Positions 1-9,705 of a stretch of DNA of 64,000 bases are shown piece by piece. Numbering within the stretch: position 1 is the stretch's first letter; every line of letters begins with the position of its first letter. Made by a program: the position numbers and the translations under genes. Source of the stretch: JANMAT01 sp031359995 (lineage in GTDB: Bacteria > Actinomycetota > Acidimicrobiia > Acidimicrobiales > Ilumatobacteraceae); NCBI GenBank assembly GCA_031359995.1, contig JANMAT010000112.1:1-64000 (forward strand). The letters run 5' to 3'. Below the pieces are notes generated by a model. That model made no database searches and was not told the origin of the DNA. It saw nothing but the letters and a program-made list of their open reading frames with translations.

Positions 1-198
1 CTTCTTGGTGGCCTCGGCCGAGTCGATGGTGACCTGGTCGTCGGTGGCGTCACGGTGCTCGATGCCGAGATCGAAGTACTTCAGGTCGATGTCGAGGTAC
101 GGCAGGATCAGCTTGTCCTTGATGAACTGCCAGATGATGCGGGTCATCTCGTCGCCGTCCATCTCGACGACGGGGTTGGCGACCTTGATCTTGGCCAT
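1..198 (-). CDS. icd: NADP-dependent isocitrate dehydrogenase, N-terminal fragment
   Basis: The 66 codons in view begin MAKIKVANPVVEMDGDEMTR and continue with the helix IIWQFIKDKLILPYLDIDLK, the conserved N-terminus of the homodimeric eukaryote-like NADP isocitrate dehydrogenases. The enzyme oxidatively decarboxylates isocitrate to 2-oxoglutarate in the TCA cycle, making NADPH. The ATG at 196-198 is preceded by GAGGAG at normal spacing, so this gene is translated from a leader with a Shine-Dalgarno site. The rest of the gene, including the catalytic residues, lies left of the window. Confidence 0.93.
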   Translation of the reverse strand, partial: MAKIKVANPVVEMDGDEMTRIIWQFIKDKLILPYLDIDLKYFDLGIEHRDATDDQVTIDSAEATKK

Positions 199-341
199 GG
201 CTGAGCTCCTCGACTGACGACTTGTATTCGACTTGTCACCGTAGCCGACGGCGCCCAGCGCTCACCAAGGTGGCAGGGGGTCGCTCATCGCGGTGGGGTG
301 GTCCGCGCTCTCAGGACACGAACGTTCCCCGGAGGTGGCTC

Positions 342-488
342 ATGGCCCTGCAGCACGGCGTCCTGCGCGGACGACCAGGGGGCGGCACCCTCGCGCTGGT
401 GGACGGTGCGGGCGCGCCGCGCGACGCCGCCGTGTTCACCGCAACCGACGCCGGACCCGAAGGGCGCTACGTGCAGCTGCACCCGTAG
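342..488 (+). CDS. Small hypothetical protein, 48 aa
   Basis: This short frame starts at an ATG six bases after GGAGG (331-335) and ends at TAG. It encodes a Gly/Ala-rich peptide beginning MALQHGVLRGRPGGG and ending RYVQLHP, and codon third positions are strongly G/C like neighbouring genes. It sits between the divergent 5' end of icd and the 3' end of the short-chain dehydrogenase gene, with only eight bases before the latter. No family is recognised and there is no signal peptide or membrane segment. Support is only the ribosome binding site and codon use, so it could be chance. Confidence 0.45.
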   Translation: MALQHGVLRGRPGGGTLALVDGAGAPRDAAVFTATDAGPEGRYVQLHP

Positions 489-496
489 GGCGTTCG

Positions 497-1276
497 TCAG
501 CGGGCGCCCTGGGCGTCGTCGATCTTGATGACGGTGCCGGTGACGAACTCCGACGACGGCGCCACCAGGTAGAGCAGCGTCGAGTCCATCTGCGCCGGGT
601 CGCCGATGCGCTTGCGGGGCATGCCCTTGGTGATGTCGCCCATGCGCTCGATCATGCCGTCCATCATCTCGGAGCTGAACGCACCGGGGGCGATGCCATT
701 GACGTTGATGTCGAAACGGGCCCACTCGACGGCCAGGGCCTCGGTCATGCGGTTGATGGCCGCCTTGGTGATCGAGTAGAGCGCAGCGCCCTGCCCCGAG
801 TAGCTGAAGGCACCCATCGACGAGATGTTCACCATGCGCCCCGGCGTCTTGGCGTCGATGAGCCGGCGGGCCACCTCACACGCCAGCAGGTACGGGCCCC
901 GCAGGTTCGTGTCGAGCACGGCGTCGATGAGCTCGGTGGTCATCTTCGTGGCCCGCTGGGCGTCGGGGATGCCGGCGTTGTTGATCAGGATGGTGACGGT
1001 GCCGAAGGCGGCCTCGGCGGCGTCGACCGCGGCCACGATGCTGGCGGCGTCGGTCACGTCCATCTGCACGGGCGCGCACACGCCACCGTCGGACTTGATG
1101 AGCGCGGCGAGCTCCTCGAGCCGCTCGTAGCGACGGCCGCATGCCACCACCTTGGCGCCCGCCGCGGCCAGGGTGCGGGCGAAGCGCCACCCGAGCCCGG
1201 ACGTGGCACCGGTGACGAGGGCGACCTGACCGGTCAGGTCGTGCGAGGCGTTCGGGAGTGGATACGTGTCGGCCAT
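497..1276 (-). CDS. SDR family NAD(P)-dependent oxidoreductase
   Basis: A 259-residue classical short-chain dehydrogenase/reductase with a Rossmann fold. The cofactor loop TGATSGLG is at residues 22-29, the NNAG motif at 99-102, the likely catalytic Ser at 153 (NISSMG), and the YxxxK pair at Tyr167/Lys171. Such enzymes reduce or oxidise alcohols and ketones, often 3-hydroxyacyl-CoA in fatty acid metabolism, but the substrate cannot be read from sequence. The ATG has no Shine-Dalgarno site; a TAGAAA box six bases upstream is a weak leaderless-promoter candidate. It lies downstream of rarD on the same strand after a 232-base gap. Confidence 0.9.
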   Translation of the reverse strand: MADTYPLPNASHDLTGQVALVTGATSGLGWRFARTLAAAGAKVVACGRRYERLEELAALIKSDGGVCAPVQMDVTDAASIVAAVDAAEAAFGTVTILINNAGIPDAQRATKMTTELIDAVLDTNLRGPYLLACEVARRLIDAKTPGRMVNISSMGAFSYSGQGAALYSITKAAINRMTEALAVEWARFDINVNGIAPGAFSSEMMDGMIERMGDITKGMPRKRIGDPAQMDSTLLYLVAPSSEFVTGTVIKIDDAQGAR

Positions 1277-1386
1277 CCGCGGTTTCTAGCCCAAGTGCCG
1301 AGTGTCACGAAACCTGCGTCGGGACCCTCGGGACCACCCGAATGGCCAGTTGCGGCCCGACGCCGGGGCGGCGCCGTGCGCTGGGT

Positions 1387-1487
1387 CGTTCGGGAGCGCC
1401 CCGGAACGCCGACGCGGTCCAGCACGGGAGCGGCCCCTCGAGTTGGATCGTTCCGGAGCATCCACGTGCGCCGACGCGGCCCAGCAC
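1387..1487. repeat. Imperfect direct repeat, period 62 bp
   Basis: Two copies start at 1387 and 1449. Both begin CGTTC-GGAG and both carry CGCCGACGCGG[T/C]CCAGCAC at the same offset (1407 and 1469). They lie in the 232-base gap between rarD and the SDR gene, which otherwise shows no coding frame I trust. Confidence 0.6.
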
Positions 1488-1508
1488 TCGGGCGACTCGA
1501 CGGGCGGG

Positions 1509-2429
1509 TTACGCGGCGGCGGGTTCGGCGGGCACCGGCACGCGGGCCGGGATGGCCCGGTACCGGCGCACGGCGTCGATGGCCAGCACCACCAGCGCGA
1601 GCCACACCAACACGAAGCCGACGAGACGGGCGGGGGGCACGTCCTCGTGGAACACCAGCACGCCGCACAGGAACTGCCCCACCGGCGTGAAGTACTGGAG
1701 CAGCCCGATCCACGTGAGCGGAATGCGGCGCGCCGCGATGCCGAACAGCACCAGGGGCACCGCAGTGACCGGACCGGTGGCCATCAGCAGCAGCGTGTTG
1801 GCCGGGCCGTGGGCGCCGAAGACGATGCCCCCACCGAAGGCCACCGCGCCCACGAACCCGACCAGCGTGAGCGGCAGCAGCACTGCGCTCTCGGCCGCCA
1901 TCGACGCGAACGGGTCGTCGAGCACGATGGTCTTCTTCAAGTAGCCGTACGTGCCGAACGTGGCCGCCAGGGCCAGGGCGATCCACGGCACCCGGCCGTA
2001 GCCGATGGTGAGCACGACGACGGCAATGGCACCGAGCAGCACCGCGGCGCGCTGGGCCGGTCGCAACCGCTCCTTCAACACGAGCACGCCGATGCCCACC
2101 GACACGAGCGGCGTCACGAAGTACCCGAGGGCGGCGTCGACCACGTGGCCGGCGTTCACCGCGGCCACGTACACGAGCCAGTTGGTGGCCAGCAGCACGG
2201 CGGCCAGGGCGATGCGGGCGGCCCGGCGACGATCGGCGCGCAGGGTGGCGATGCCGCCGGCCCGGCGCTTCCACACCAGCACGATCGACACCGTGAGGAA
2301 CGACCACACGATGCGGTGGCCGAGGATCTCGACGGCGCCCGTGCCGTGAAGCTGGTGGAAGAACAGCGGGAACAGGCCCCAGGTCGTGTAGGCGATGGCG
2401 CCGGCCAGCACTCCCCGACGTTCGTCCAC
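1509..2429 (-). CDS. rarD: RarD/EamA family membrane transporter
   Basis: A 306-residue polytopic inner-membrane protein of the drug/metabolite transporter superfamily. The N-terminus (VDERRGVLAGAIAYTTWGL, then ILGHRIVWSF) matches the RarD family, whose E. coli member is about 296 residues. About ten hydrophobic helices can be seen. The substrate is not known with certainty for the family. The start chosen is the GTG at 2427-2429; an open frame continues upstream but the homology does not. A TAGCGT box (2438-2443) sits eight bases before the GTG, suggesting a leaderless transcript. Confidence 0.9.
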   Translation of the reverse strand: MDERRGVLAGAIAYTTWGLFPLFFHQLHGTGAVEILGHRIVWSFLTVSIVLVWKRRAGGIATLRADRRRAARIALAAVLLATNWLVYVAAVNAGHVVDAALGYFVTPLVSVGIGVLVLKERLRPAQRAAVLLGAIAVVVLTIGYGRVPWIALALAATFGTYGYLKKTIVLDDPFASMAAESAVLLPLTLVGFVGAVAFGGGIVFGAHGPANTLLLMATGPVTAVPLVLFGIAARRIPLTWIGLLQYFTPVGQFLCGVLVFHEDVPPARLVGFVLVWLALVVLAIDAVRRYRAIPARVPVPAEPAAA

Positions 2430-2556
2430 GACGCCCGACGCTACCGGCGCCTCCCCCACCGGCCAAGGCCGTGCGCCAAGCGTCACCGTCCTACGATGCC
2501 GACGGCACCGCCGCACGTCGCACCGTGCGCGGGACGTGACGGTGAGGAGGGTGGAC

Positions 2557-3537
2557 GTGGCCGGTCGGTCGACACGGAAGATGCCGGCGGTGGCCGCCTT
2601 CGCCGCCGCCGTCCTCGTGGCCGCCTGCTCGGGCGGGCACGACTCCACCGTCACGTCGACCTCGGTCGGCACCGGCCCCGCGACCACCACGGCATCGCCG
2701 ACCACCCCGACCCCGGCGACCGGAACCGGCGCAACCTCACCGGCCGACGACACCGAGCCCACCACCCAGGGCCAGGCCGGCCTGTTGGTGAACGAGGCGC
2801 TCGACCGCCGCGTCACCGCCGCGCTCCCCGCGCTCGTCACCGACGGCCCGCTCACCAACGCGGCCAAGGAACTGGCCCGCCGCTACATCGCCGGCAGCGA
2901 CACGAACGCCATCTTCGGGGGGCTCGACGAGGTCCTCTCGCCCCGCGACGGTCGGGTGCTGTCGATGTGGATCTGGTGCAACGATCCGACGCCGACGAAC
3001 CGCTGTGGCGGCACCTTGGGCGAGCTCACCGACTACGTCGGCCGCGGCTCGAAGGCGGCCACCACCCTCGGCCGGGCCGAGGCGGTGCAGGGCACGCGCT
3101 GGGTCGCCGTGGTGCTGGCCGGGGCCGAGACGCCCGACGAGATCGGCCTGCGCACCTTCGCCGACACCTTCGCCGCCACGATCAGCGCCGCCCGCACGAG
3201 CGACGAGGCCCTCGACGCCCCCGAACGCCTCGGCGATCTCGACACCCTGGCCGGCGACCTCACCAACGCCTGGACCGCCGGCAACGACCTCCCCGACACC
3301 GACCCGACCCTCGCCGAGCGCCTCGGCTGCAGCGACATGGTGTGGGCCTACTGGGGCCACGGTGCGCTGAACCAACCGACCACCAGCGAGGTGCTGAACC
3401 GCTCCCTCGACGACGGGTCCGGGCCCTGGGGGCGGCTGCGCGTCACCGGTCGATTGCAGTACGGCGTAGCCAGCGGCCCGTTCCACCACACCCTCTGGTC
3501 AGCCGTGCTGTTCTGCGTCCGTCCGACGCTGCGCTGA
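2557..3537 (+). CDS. Secreted lipoprotein of unknown function
   Basis: A 326-residue protein with a Sec/lipoprotein signal: a basic N-terminus (AGRSTRK), a hydrophobic core AVAAFAAAVL, and lipobox VAAC with the acylated Cys at residue 24. A Thr/Ser/Pro-rich linker (about 30-65) precedes a globular domain of about 260 residues with several cysteines. Its start LVNEALDRRV and later WVAVVLAG are faintly like CAP/SCP-type secreted domains, but not enough to assign. The GTG start at 2557 lies six bases after a GAGGAGG site; a TACGAT -10-like box at 2492-2497 would give a leader of about 60 nt. Confidence 0.75.
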   Translation: MAGRSTRKMPAVAAFAAAVLVAACSGGHDSTVTSTSVGTGPATTTASPTTPTPATGTGATSPADDTEPTTQGQAGLLVNEALDRRVTAALPALVTDGPLTNAAKELARRYIAGSDTNAIFGGLDEVLSPRDGRVLSMWIWCNDPTPTNRCGGTLGELTDYVGRGSKAATTLGRAEAVQGTRWVAVVLAGAETPDEIGLRTFADTFAATISAARTSDEALDAPERLGDLDTLAGDLTNAWTAGNDLPDTDPTLAERLGCSDMVWAYWGHGALNQPTTSEVLNRSLDDGSGPWGRLRVTGRLQYGVASGPFHHTLWSAVLFCVRPTLR

Positions 3538-3552
3538 GCCGCCCGTCGATCC

Positions 3553-3580
3553 GGGCGCGCGCCCGTGGGCGCCCTACGAT
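3553..3580 (+). promoter_or_regulatory. Palindrome plus -10 box before acyl-CoA dehydrogenase
   Basis: A perfect 12-bp palindrome GGGCGCGCGCCC (3553-3564) lies where the -35 region would be for the TACGAT -10 box at 3575-3580. The ATG at 3589 follows the box by eight bases without a Shine-Dalgarno site, which predicts a leaderless mRNA. That the palindrome is an operator is inference. Confidence 0.4.
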
Positions 3581-3588
3581 CGGCGGCC

Positions 3589-4701
<1,113 letters not shown>

Positions 4702-4719
4702 CGCCGGGCCACGGCCCGG

Positions 4720-7329
4720 TCACAACGCCCGCACGTGGCCCAGCTCGCCGGCGCCCTCGGGCTCCAGGCGGCCGCGCCCGTCGAGCACGACCGCGCCCGT
4801 CGTGCCGATGAGCACCGGGTTCAGATCGAGCGCGGCCAGCTCCCACGCAGCGTCGGCCAGCGCGCCCAGGCGCACGAAGAGATCGGCGGCCACGACCGTG
4901 CTGACCCCGGCGCCGGCCAGGGCCCGCGCCGCTCGGCTGGCGGTGACGGCCTCGGTGGCCGCCTGTTCGTCGAGCGGCAGCGCCGCGGGCGCGCCGTCGG
5001 CGATGGCGTCGGCATACAGCCCACCGAGGCCGAAGTGGAGCATGGGGCCGTAGCGACCGTCGGTCGACAGGAGGAAGCGCGTCTCCACCCCGGGCGGGGC
5101 CATGGCCTGCACCACCGCGGCGCGCAACCCGCCCGACTGGGCCGCCATGCGCCCCCACACGGCCTGCAGCTCGGTGTCGTCCTGCACGTCGAGGGCGATG
5201 CCCCCGGCCTCGCTGCGGCCGCGCAGGGGCGGGTCGACGGCCCGCAACGCCACCGGGTAGCCGAGCGCCCCGGCGGCGGTGACGGCGTCGTCGGCCGAGG
5301 TCACGTGGCGGCTCGGGGCGCCCACGATGCCGGCGGCGTCGAGCAGCTCGCACAGGGCGTCGCCGGCGATCGTGCAGCCCTCGGGCGACGCGGCGAGCAG
5401 CCGCTCGACCACGGCCCGCACCGCGGCGGCGTCGAAGCCGTCGGGCGGTTCCACGTCGTGGTGCCCACGCGCCCGCCACTGGGCCAGCCGCCAGGCGCCG
5501 CCCAGCGCCCGCACGGCGGGTTCGGGGAAGCTGTAGGCCGGCACGTTCCCACCGGTGGTGAGCAGACCGTCGGGCAGGCCGAGCACCACCGCGGCGACCG
5601 GCTGGGCGAGCCCCGCCTGCTCCACCGCCGCACCCACGTCGAGCTCGTCACCCGGGTACGGGGGCGCGAACACCACCACCACGGCGTGCACGTCGGCGGC
5701 ACCGCTCACCGCGGCGAGCACGGCGGCGTAGTCGGCCGCGCCGGCGAGGTGGCCGAGATCGACCACGCCTCCGCTGATGCGGGCGGCGGGACACGCGGCC
5801 CGGACTCGGTCGACGGTGTCGTCGGTCAACGCCGCCGGCACCAGACCGGCGTCGGCGGCGGCGTCGAGGGCGAGCAAAGCCGGGCTGGCCGAGTCCGTGA
5901 CCACGAGCAGCGATGGACCGGCGGGCAACGGCTGGGTGGCCAACAACCGGCCCGTGTCGATGAGCTGCGACGCGTCGTCGACCCGTACCACACCGGCGCG
6001 GCGGTAGAGCGCCTCGGCCGCCTCGTCGCCGCCGCGTCGGTGCGCCTTCACACCGACGATCGGGATCTTCTGCGCCACCCGCCGGGCGACCCGCACGAAC
6101 CGGCGGGGGTTGCCGACCGTCTCGGTGTAGAGCAGCACGACCTTCGTGTGGGGTTGGTCGTAGCAGTAGTTCAACAGGTCGTTGGCGCTCACGTCGGCCT
6201 TGTCGCCCAGCGACACGAACGTCGAGATGCCGAGCCCGCGCCGGTACGCCAGCTCCACCAGCGCGGCGCCCAGGGGACCCGACTGCACCGACAGCGCGGC
6301 CGGCCCGGCGCGCACGGGCAGCGGGGCGAAGGTGGCCACCAACGGCGTGCCGCCGATGCCGCCGGTCGACACGATGCCCAGGCTGGCCGGGCCGATCAGG
6401 CGCATGCCGTGCCCGCGGGCCACCGCCGCGAGCTCGCGGGCCTGGCTCTCGAGCCCGGCCGACACCACCACTGCGCCGCGCACCCCGCGACTCGCGCACG
6501 CACCGAGCACGGCCGCCACCTGCGCGGCGGGCACGGCGATGACCGCCAGGTCGATGTCTCCGACGACGTCGTCGAGCGACGGCACCGCCGACACGCCGGC
6601 CACCGACGACCGGTCGGGGTGCACCACGTGGATGGCGCCGCCGAAGCCGCCGACCACCAGGTTGCGCACCACCGCGCCACCGAGTGAACCGTCGCGGTCG
6701 GACGCGCCGATCACCACGACCGAGCGGGGTTGCACGAGCCGGGCGATGGAGCGGCTCTCGGCGCGCTGCTCGCGCGCTTCCATCGTCTCCAGGTAGGCCG
6801 GCGTCGCTTCGATGGGGAACTCGAGCTCGACGACACCGGCATCGAACGCACGCCGCACCTCGAACCCGGTCGACTTGAACACGTTGAGCATGGCCCGGTT
6901 GTCGGGCAGCACCGAGGCGGTGAACGAGATGATGCCGTGGGTGCGGGCGATGGCGGCCAGGTGCTCGAGCAGCACGGTGGCCATGCCCCGGCCGTGGTGC
7001 GCATCGGCCACCAGGAAAGCGACCTCGGCCTCGTCACGACCGGGCCAGCGGTCGTACCGGGCCACCGCGACCAGGTCGTCACCCAGCACCGCGACCAGCG
7101 CCACCCGATCGACCTGATCCACATGGGTGAACCGATGGACCTCGGCCTCGGTCAGTCGGGGTTTGGCCGAGAAGAAGCGGTAGTAGATGCTCTGCGACGA
7201 CAGGCCCTGGTGGAACGCGACCAGGCGTTCACCGTCGTCCGGGCGGATCGCCCGGAGCAGCACGGTGCCTCCATCGGCCAGCACCACATCGGCCGTCCAA
7301 CCCTCGGAACTCCACGGGGCGCCGGTCAT
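4720..7329 (-). CDS. GNAT acetyltransferase fused to acyl-CoA-synthetase-like domains (Pat-like)
   Basis: An 869-residue fusion. Residues about 13-170 are a GNAT domain with the acetyl-CoA loop HHGRGMA; about 198-300 a CoA-binding Rossmann domain (VVVIGASDRDGS); about 320-460 a succinyl-CoA-ligase-like domain (SVQSGPLGAAL, FVSLGDKADVS); about 640-869 an ATP-grasp domain. Proteins of this set are lysine acetyltransferases such as Pat, which acetylate and silence acyl-CoA synthetases. Where active ADP-forming synthetases have a loop with the phosphorylated His (SHT motif), this protein has a shortened VKAHRRGGDEAAEALYRRAGV near residue 428, so ligase activity is unlikely. Leaderless start: TACCGT box (7336-7341) six bases before ATG. 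It converges on the acyl-CoA dehydrogenase gene. Confidence 0.87.
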   Translation of the reverse strand: MTGAPWSSEGWTADVVLADGGTVLLRAIRPDDGERLVAFHQGLSSQSIYYRFFSAKPRLTEAEVHRFTHVDQVDRVALVAVLGDDLVAVARYDRWPGRDEAEVAFLVADAHHGRGMATVLLEHLAAIARTHGIISFTASVLPDNRAMLNVFKSTGFEVRRAFDAGVVELEFPIEATPAYLETMEAREQRAESRSIARLVQPRSVVVIGASDRDGSLGGAVVRNLVVGGFGGAIHVVHPDRSSVAGVSAVPSLDDVVGDIDLAVIAVPAAQVAAVLGACASRGVRGAVVVSAGLESQARELAAVARGHGMRLIGPASLGIVSTGGIGGTPLVATFAPLPVRAGPAALSVQSGPLGAALVELAYRRGLGISTFVSLGDKADVSANDLLNYCYDQPHTKVVLLYTETVGNPRRFVRVARRVAQKIPIVGVKAHRRGGDEAAEALYRRAGVVRVDDASQLIDTGRLLATQPLPAGPSLLVVTDSASPALLALDAAADAGLVPAALTDDTVDRVRAACPAARISGGVVDLGHLAGAADYAAVLAAVSGAADVHAVVVVFAPPYPGDELDVGAAVEQAGLAQPVAAVVLGLPDGLLTTGGNVPAYSFPEPAVRALGGAWRLAQWRARGHHDVEPPDGFDAAAVRAVVERLLAASPEGCTIAGDALCELLDAAGIVGAPSRHVTSADDAVTAAGALGYPVALRAVDPPLRGRSEAGGIALDVQDDTELQAVWGRMAAQSGGLRAAVVQAMAPPGVETRFLLSTDGRYGPMLHFGLGGLYADAIADGAPAALPLDEQAATEAVTASRAARALAGAGVSTVVAADLFVRLGALADAAWELAALDLNPVLIGTTGAVVLDGRGRLEPEGAGELGHVRAL

Positions 7330-7470
7330 GCCCGCACGGTACTCATCCCCACCACCCCCTGTGATGTGCCATCGGTCCCGACCTCACGACCAGAGCTCCC
7401 GATTCGCAACAGGTCCTCAAGAGCAACGGCCCTCGCTCAACGGTTCGTCTGGGAAGCCGACTGATCGCTC

Positions 7471-8682
7471 GTGCACGGACGCACAGCGGAGTCAGGCTTG
7501 GAGCCACCCTTGGGGTACGAGAGCTCGGGACGAGGCGCGCCCACCCACCAGGGCCCACCGGGCCCCATGGACGAAGACGCCATGGCCATGGTCGGCCACG
7601 AGCTGCGAGCACCGCTCGGCGGCATCATCGGGCTCGCCGCGATGCTGCTCGACACGCCGCTCGACTCGTCGCAGCGGGCCTCGGTGCACACCATCCGCAC
7701 CGCGGCCGAGCACCTCGCCGCCGTCGTGGAACGCTTCGCGCCGCACCGTGTGGGCTCGTCGTCGAGCCACACCGGTTCGCTCACGCCGTTCGATCCCGCC
7801 GTGCTGGCCACCACCGTGGCCCGACTGCTCGAACCTCAAGCGGCGGCCAAGGGCCTCACCCTGGGTGTGGTCGGCCATCGCAACCTGCCGACGCTGGTGA
7901 CCGGCGATCCGGTCGCCTTGCGTCAAGTCCTCGTCAACCTCGTCACCAATGCGATCCGCGCCACGGTGCACGGCTCGATCACGGTGCGGGTGCGACCAGA
8001 GCACGGCGACGACACGCTCCGGTTCGAGGTGAGCGACACCGGCAGTGGCCTGACACCCGCGTTCGTCGCCGCCCTCGAAGGCGGGCCCCGGCAATCGGCC
8101 GGCTACGGCCTGCGCATCAGCCGGGAGTTGATCGACGCCCTGGGCGGCACGTTGCAAGCGACCGGCAACACCGCCGGCGGCACCAACGTGTGGTGCACCG
8201 TGTCGTGCCCGACGATGACGCCGATGACCACGACCGATCGGGCCCCCCGCCACACCGCCCGCGTCCTGGTGGCCCAGGACGACGAGGTCAATGCCCAGGT
8301 CGCCGTGGCCCTGCTCGATCGCCTGAACTACGCCGTCGACGTGGTGGCCAGCGGCACGGATGCGCTGCGGGCCTGGGGCACCCGGCCCTACGACCTGCTG
8401 CTGGTGGACCAGCACCTGCCCGACCTCGACGGTCTGCAGGTGGCCCGCTGCGTGCGCGAGCTCGAGCGGGCCGAAGGACGCCGCATCACGATCATCGGTC
8501 TCACCGCTGGCAACCAACCGGTGGACCGCGAGCGGTGCCTCGTGGCCGGCATGGATGCCACGCTACCCAAGCCGATCGACCTGCAGGCACTGATGACGAT
8601 GCTGGCCCGCTTCACTGCGGCCCCCACCGACCATCTCGCCGTTGCCGGCCTGCTCGGCCACCCGACACGGCCGACGGCCTGA
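7471..8682 (+). CDS. Soluble hybrid histidine kinase
   Basis: About 400 residues without membrane segments or a recognisable sensor domain. Order: HisKA dimerisation helix with the phospho-accepting His in MVGHELRAPLGGIIG; HATPase (NLVTNAIRA N-box, SDTGSGL G1, GYGLRISRELI); then a receiver domain with acidic pair AQDD, phospho-acceptor Asp in LLLVDQHLPDLDG, Thr in LTAG and Lys in LPKPID. All signalling residues are present. The start is uncertain: GTG 7471 gives the longest product, while ATG 7567 begins just before the HisKA helix. No cognate regulator gene adjoins it, so it may work within a larger phosphorelay. Confidence 0.85.
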   Translation: MHGRTAESGLEPPLGYESSGRGAPTHQGPPGPMDEDAMAMVGHELRAPLGGIIGLAAMLLDTPLDSSQRASVHTIRTAAEHLAAVVERFAPHRVGSSSSHTGSLTPFDPAVLATTVARLLEPQAAAKGLTLGVVGHRNLPTLVTGDPVALRQVLVNLVTNAIRATVHGSITVRVRPEHGDDTLRFEVSDTGSGLTPAFVAALEGGPRQSAGYGLRISRELIDALGGTLQATGNTAGGTNVWCTVSCPTMTPMTTTDRAPRHTARVLVAQDDEVNAQVAVALLDRLNYAVDVVASGTDALRAWGTRPYDLLLVDQHLPDLDGLQVARCVRELERAEGRRITIIGLTAGNQPVDRERCLVAGMDATLPKPIDLQALMTMLARFTAAPTDHLAVAGLLGHPTRPTA

Positions 8683-8718
8683 CCGCGCCGCGGTCGCGCC
8701 TGCCCTAAGGTGCCGGGC

Positions 8719-9705
8719 ATGCGCTACACCCATCTGGGGCGCACCGGTCTGGCCGTGTCCCGTCTGTGCCTCGGCACCATGACGTTCGGCTTCCAGTGCG
8801 ACGAAGACAGCTCGCGTGCCATCCTCGACAAGGCGGCCGAGGGGGGCATCACCTTCATCGACACCGCTGATGTGTACCCCCTCGGCGACTTCACCATCGC
8901 CGGGCGCACGGAGGAGATCATCGGTGCGTGGATGGCGGGTCGTCGCGACCGCTTCATCCTCGCCACGAAGTGCCACTACCCCACCGGTCCGGATCGATGG
9001 GATGCCGGCAACGGCCGCAAGAACATCATGCGCGCCGTCGAAGCGAGCCTGCGGCGGCTGCGCACCGACCACATCGATCTGTACCAGTTGCACGCGTGGG
9101 ACCCCCACGCGCCCATCGACGAGTCCCTGCGGGCCATGGACGACCTCGTGCGCCAGGGCAAGGTGCGCTACCTCGGCTGCTCCAACTTCCTCGCCTACCA
9201 ACTGGCCCGCAGCCTCGGCCGGTCCGAGGTCCTCGGCACCGAGCGGTTCGACTGCGTGCAACCCCGCTACAACCTGCTGTTCCGCGAGAACGAGCGCGAG
9301 CTGCTGCCACTGTGCGAGGAAGAGGGCATCGGCGTGATCCCGTACAACCCGATCGCCGGTGGTCTGCTGTCGGGCAAGCACAACGCGGCCGAACCCACAC
9401 CGGGCACGCGCTTCACCCTGGGCGACTCGGCCGGGCGCTACCAGGACCGCTACTGGCACGAGCGCGAGTTCGCCACGGTCGACGAACTGCGGCCGATCGC
9501 CGCCGATGCCGGCATGACACTGGCCGAGATGGCCATCAGCTGGGTGCTGGCCTCGAAGGTCGTCACTGCGCCGATCATCGGTGCCAGCCGACCCGACCAG
9601 CTCGACGACGCACTGCGGGCCGCGGCCACCGACATGGAGCCCGAGTTGAAGCATCGGCTCGACGGGCTCACCGCCGAGTACCGTCGGGGCGATGCCGGAC
9701 GCTGA
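8719..9705 (+). CDS. Aldo/keto reductase
   Basis: A 328-residue TIM-barrel NADP-dependent oxidoreductase. The catalytic tetrad is visible: Asp and Tyr in FIDTADVY, Lys in LATKCHY and His in YQLHAWDPH; the cofactor-phosphate end reads IIGASRPDQLDDAL. Such enzymes reduce aldehydes and ketones or sugars; the substrate is not evident. The ATG at 8719 is preferred to the in-frame GTG at 8710, and a TAAGGT box (8706-8711) seven bases before it fits a leaderless mRNA. It overlaps the next gene by 14 bases, so the two are probably co-expressed. Confidence 0.88.
   Translation: MRYTHLGRTGLAVSRLCLGTMTFGFQCDEDSSRAILDKAAEGGITFIDTADVYPLGDFTIAGRTEEIIGAWMAGRRDRFILATKCHYPTGPDRWDAGNGRKNIMRAVEASLRRLRTDHIDLYQLHAWDPHAPIDESLRAMDDLVRQGKVRYLGCSNFLAYQLARSLGRSEVLGTERFDCVQPRYNLLFRENERELLPLCEEEGIGVIPYNPIAGGLLSGKHNAAEPTPGTRFTLGDSAGRYQDRYWHEREFATVDELRPIAADAGMTLAEMAISWVLASKVVTAPIIGASRPDQLDDALRAAATDMEPELKHRLDGLTAEYRRGDAGR

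Noticed and set aside
222..341. Longer N-terminal extension of the 48-residue ORF
   Set aside because: The extension lacks a ribosome binding site and has poorer codon bias; GGAGG at 331-335 supports the ATG at 342.
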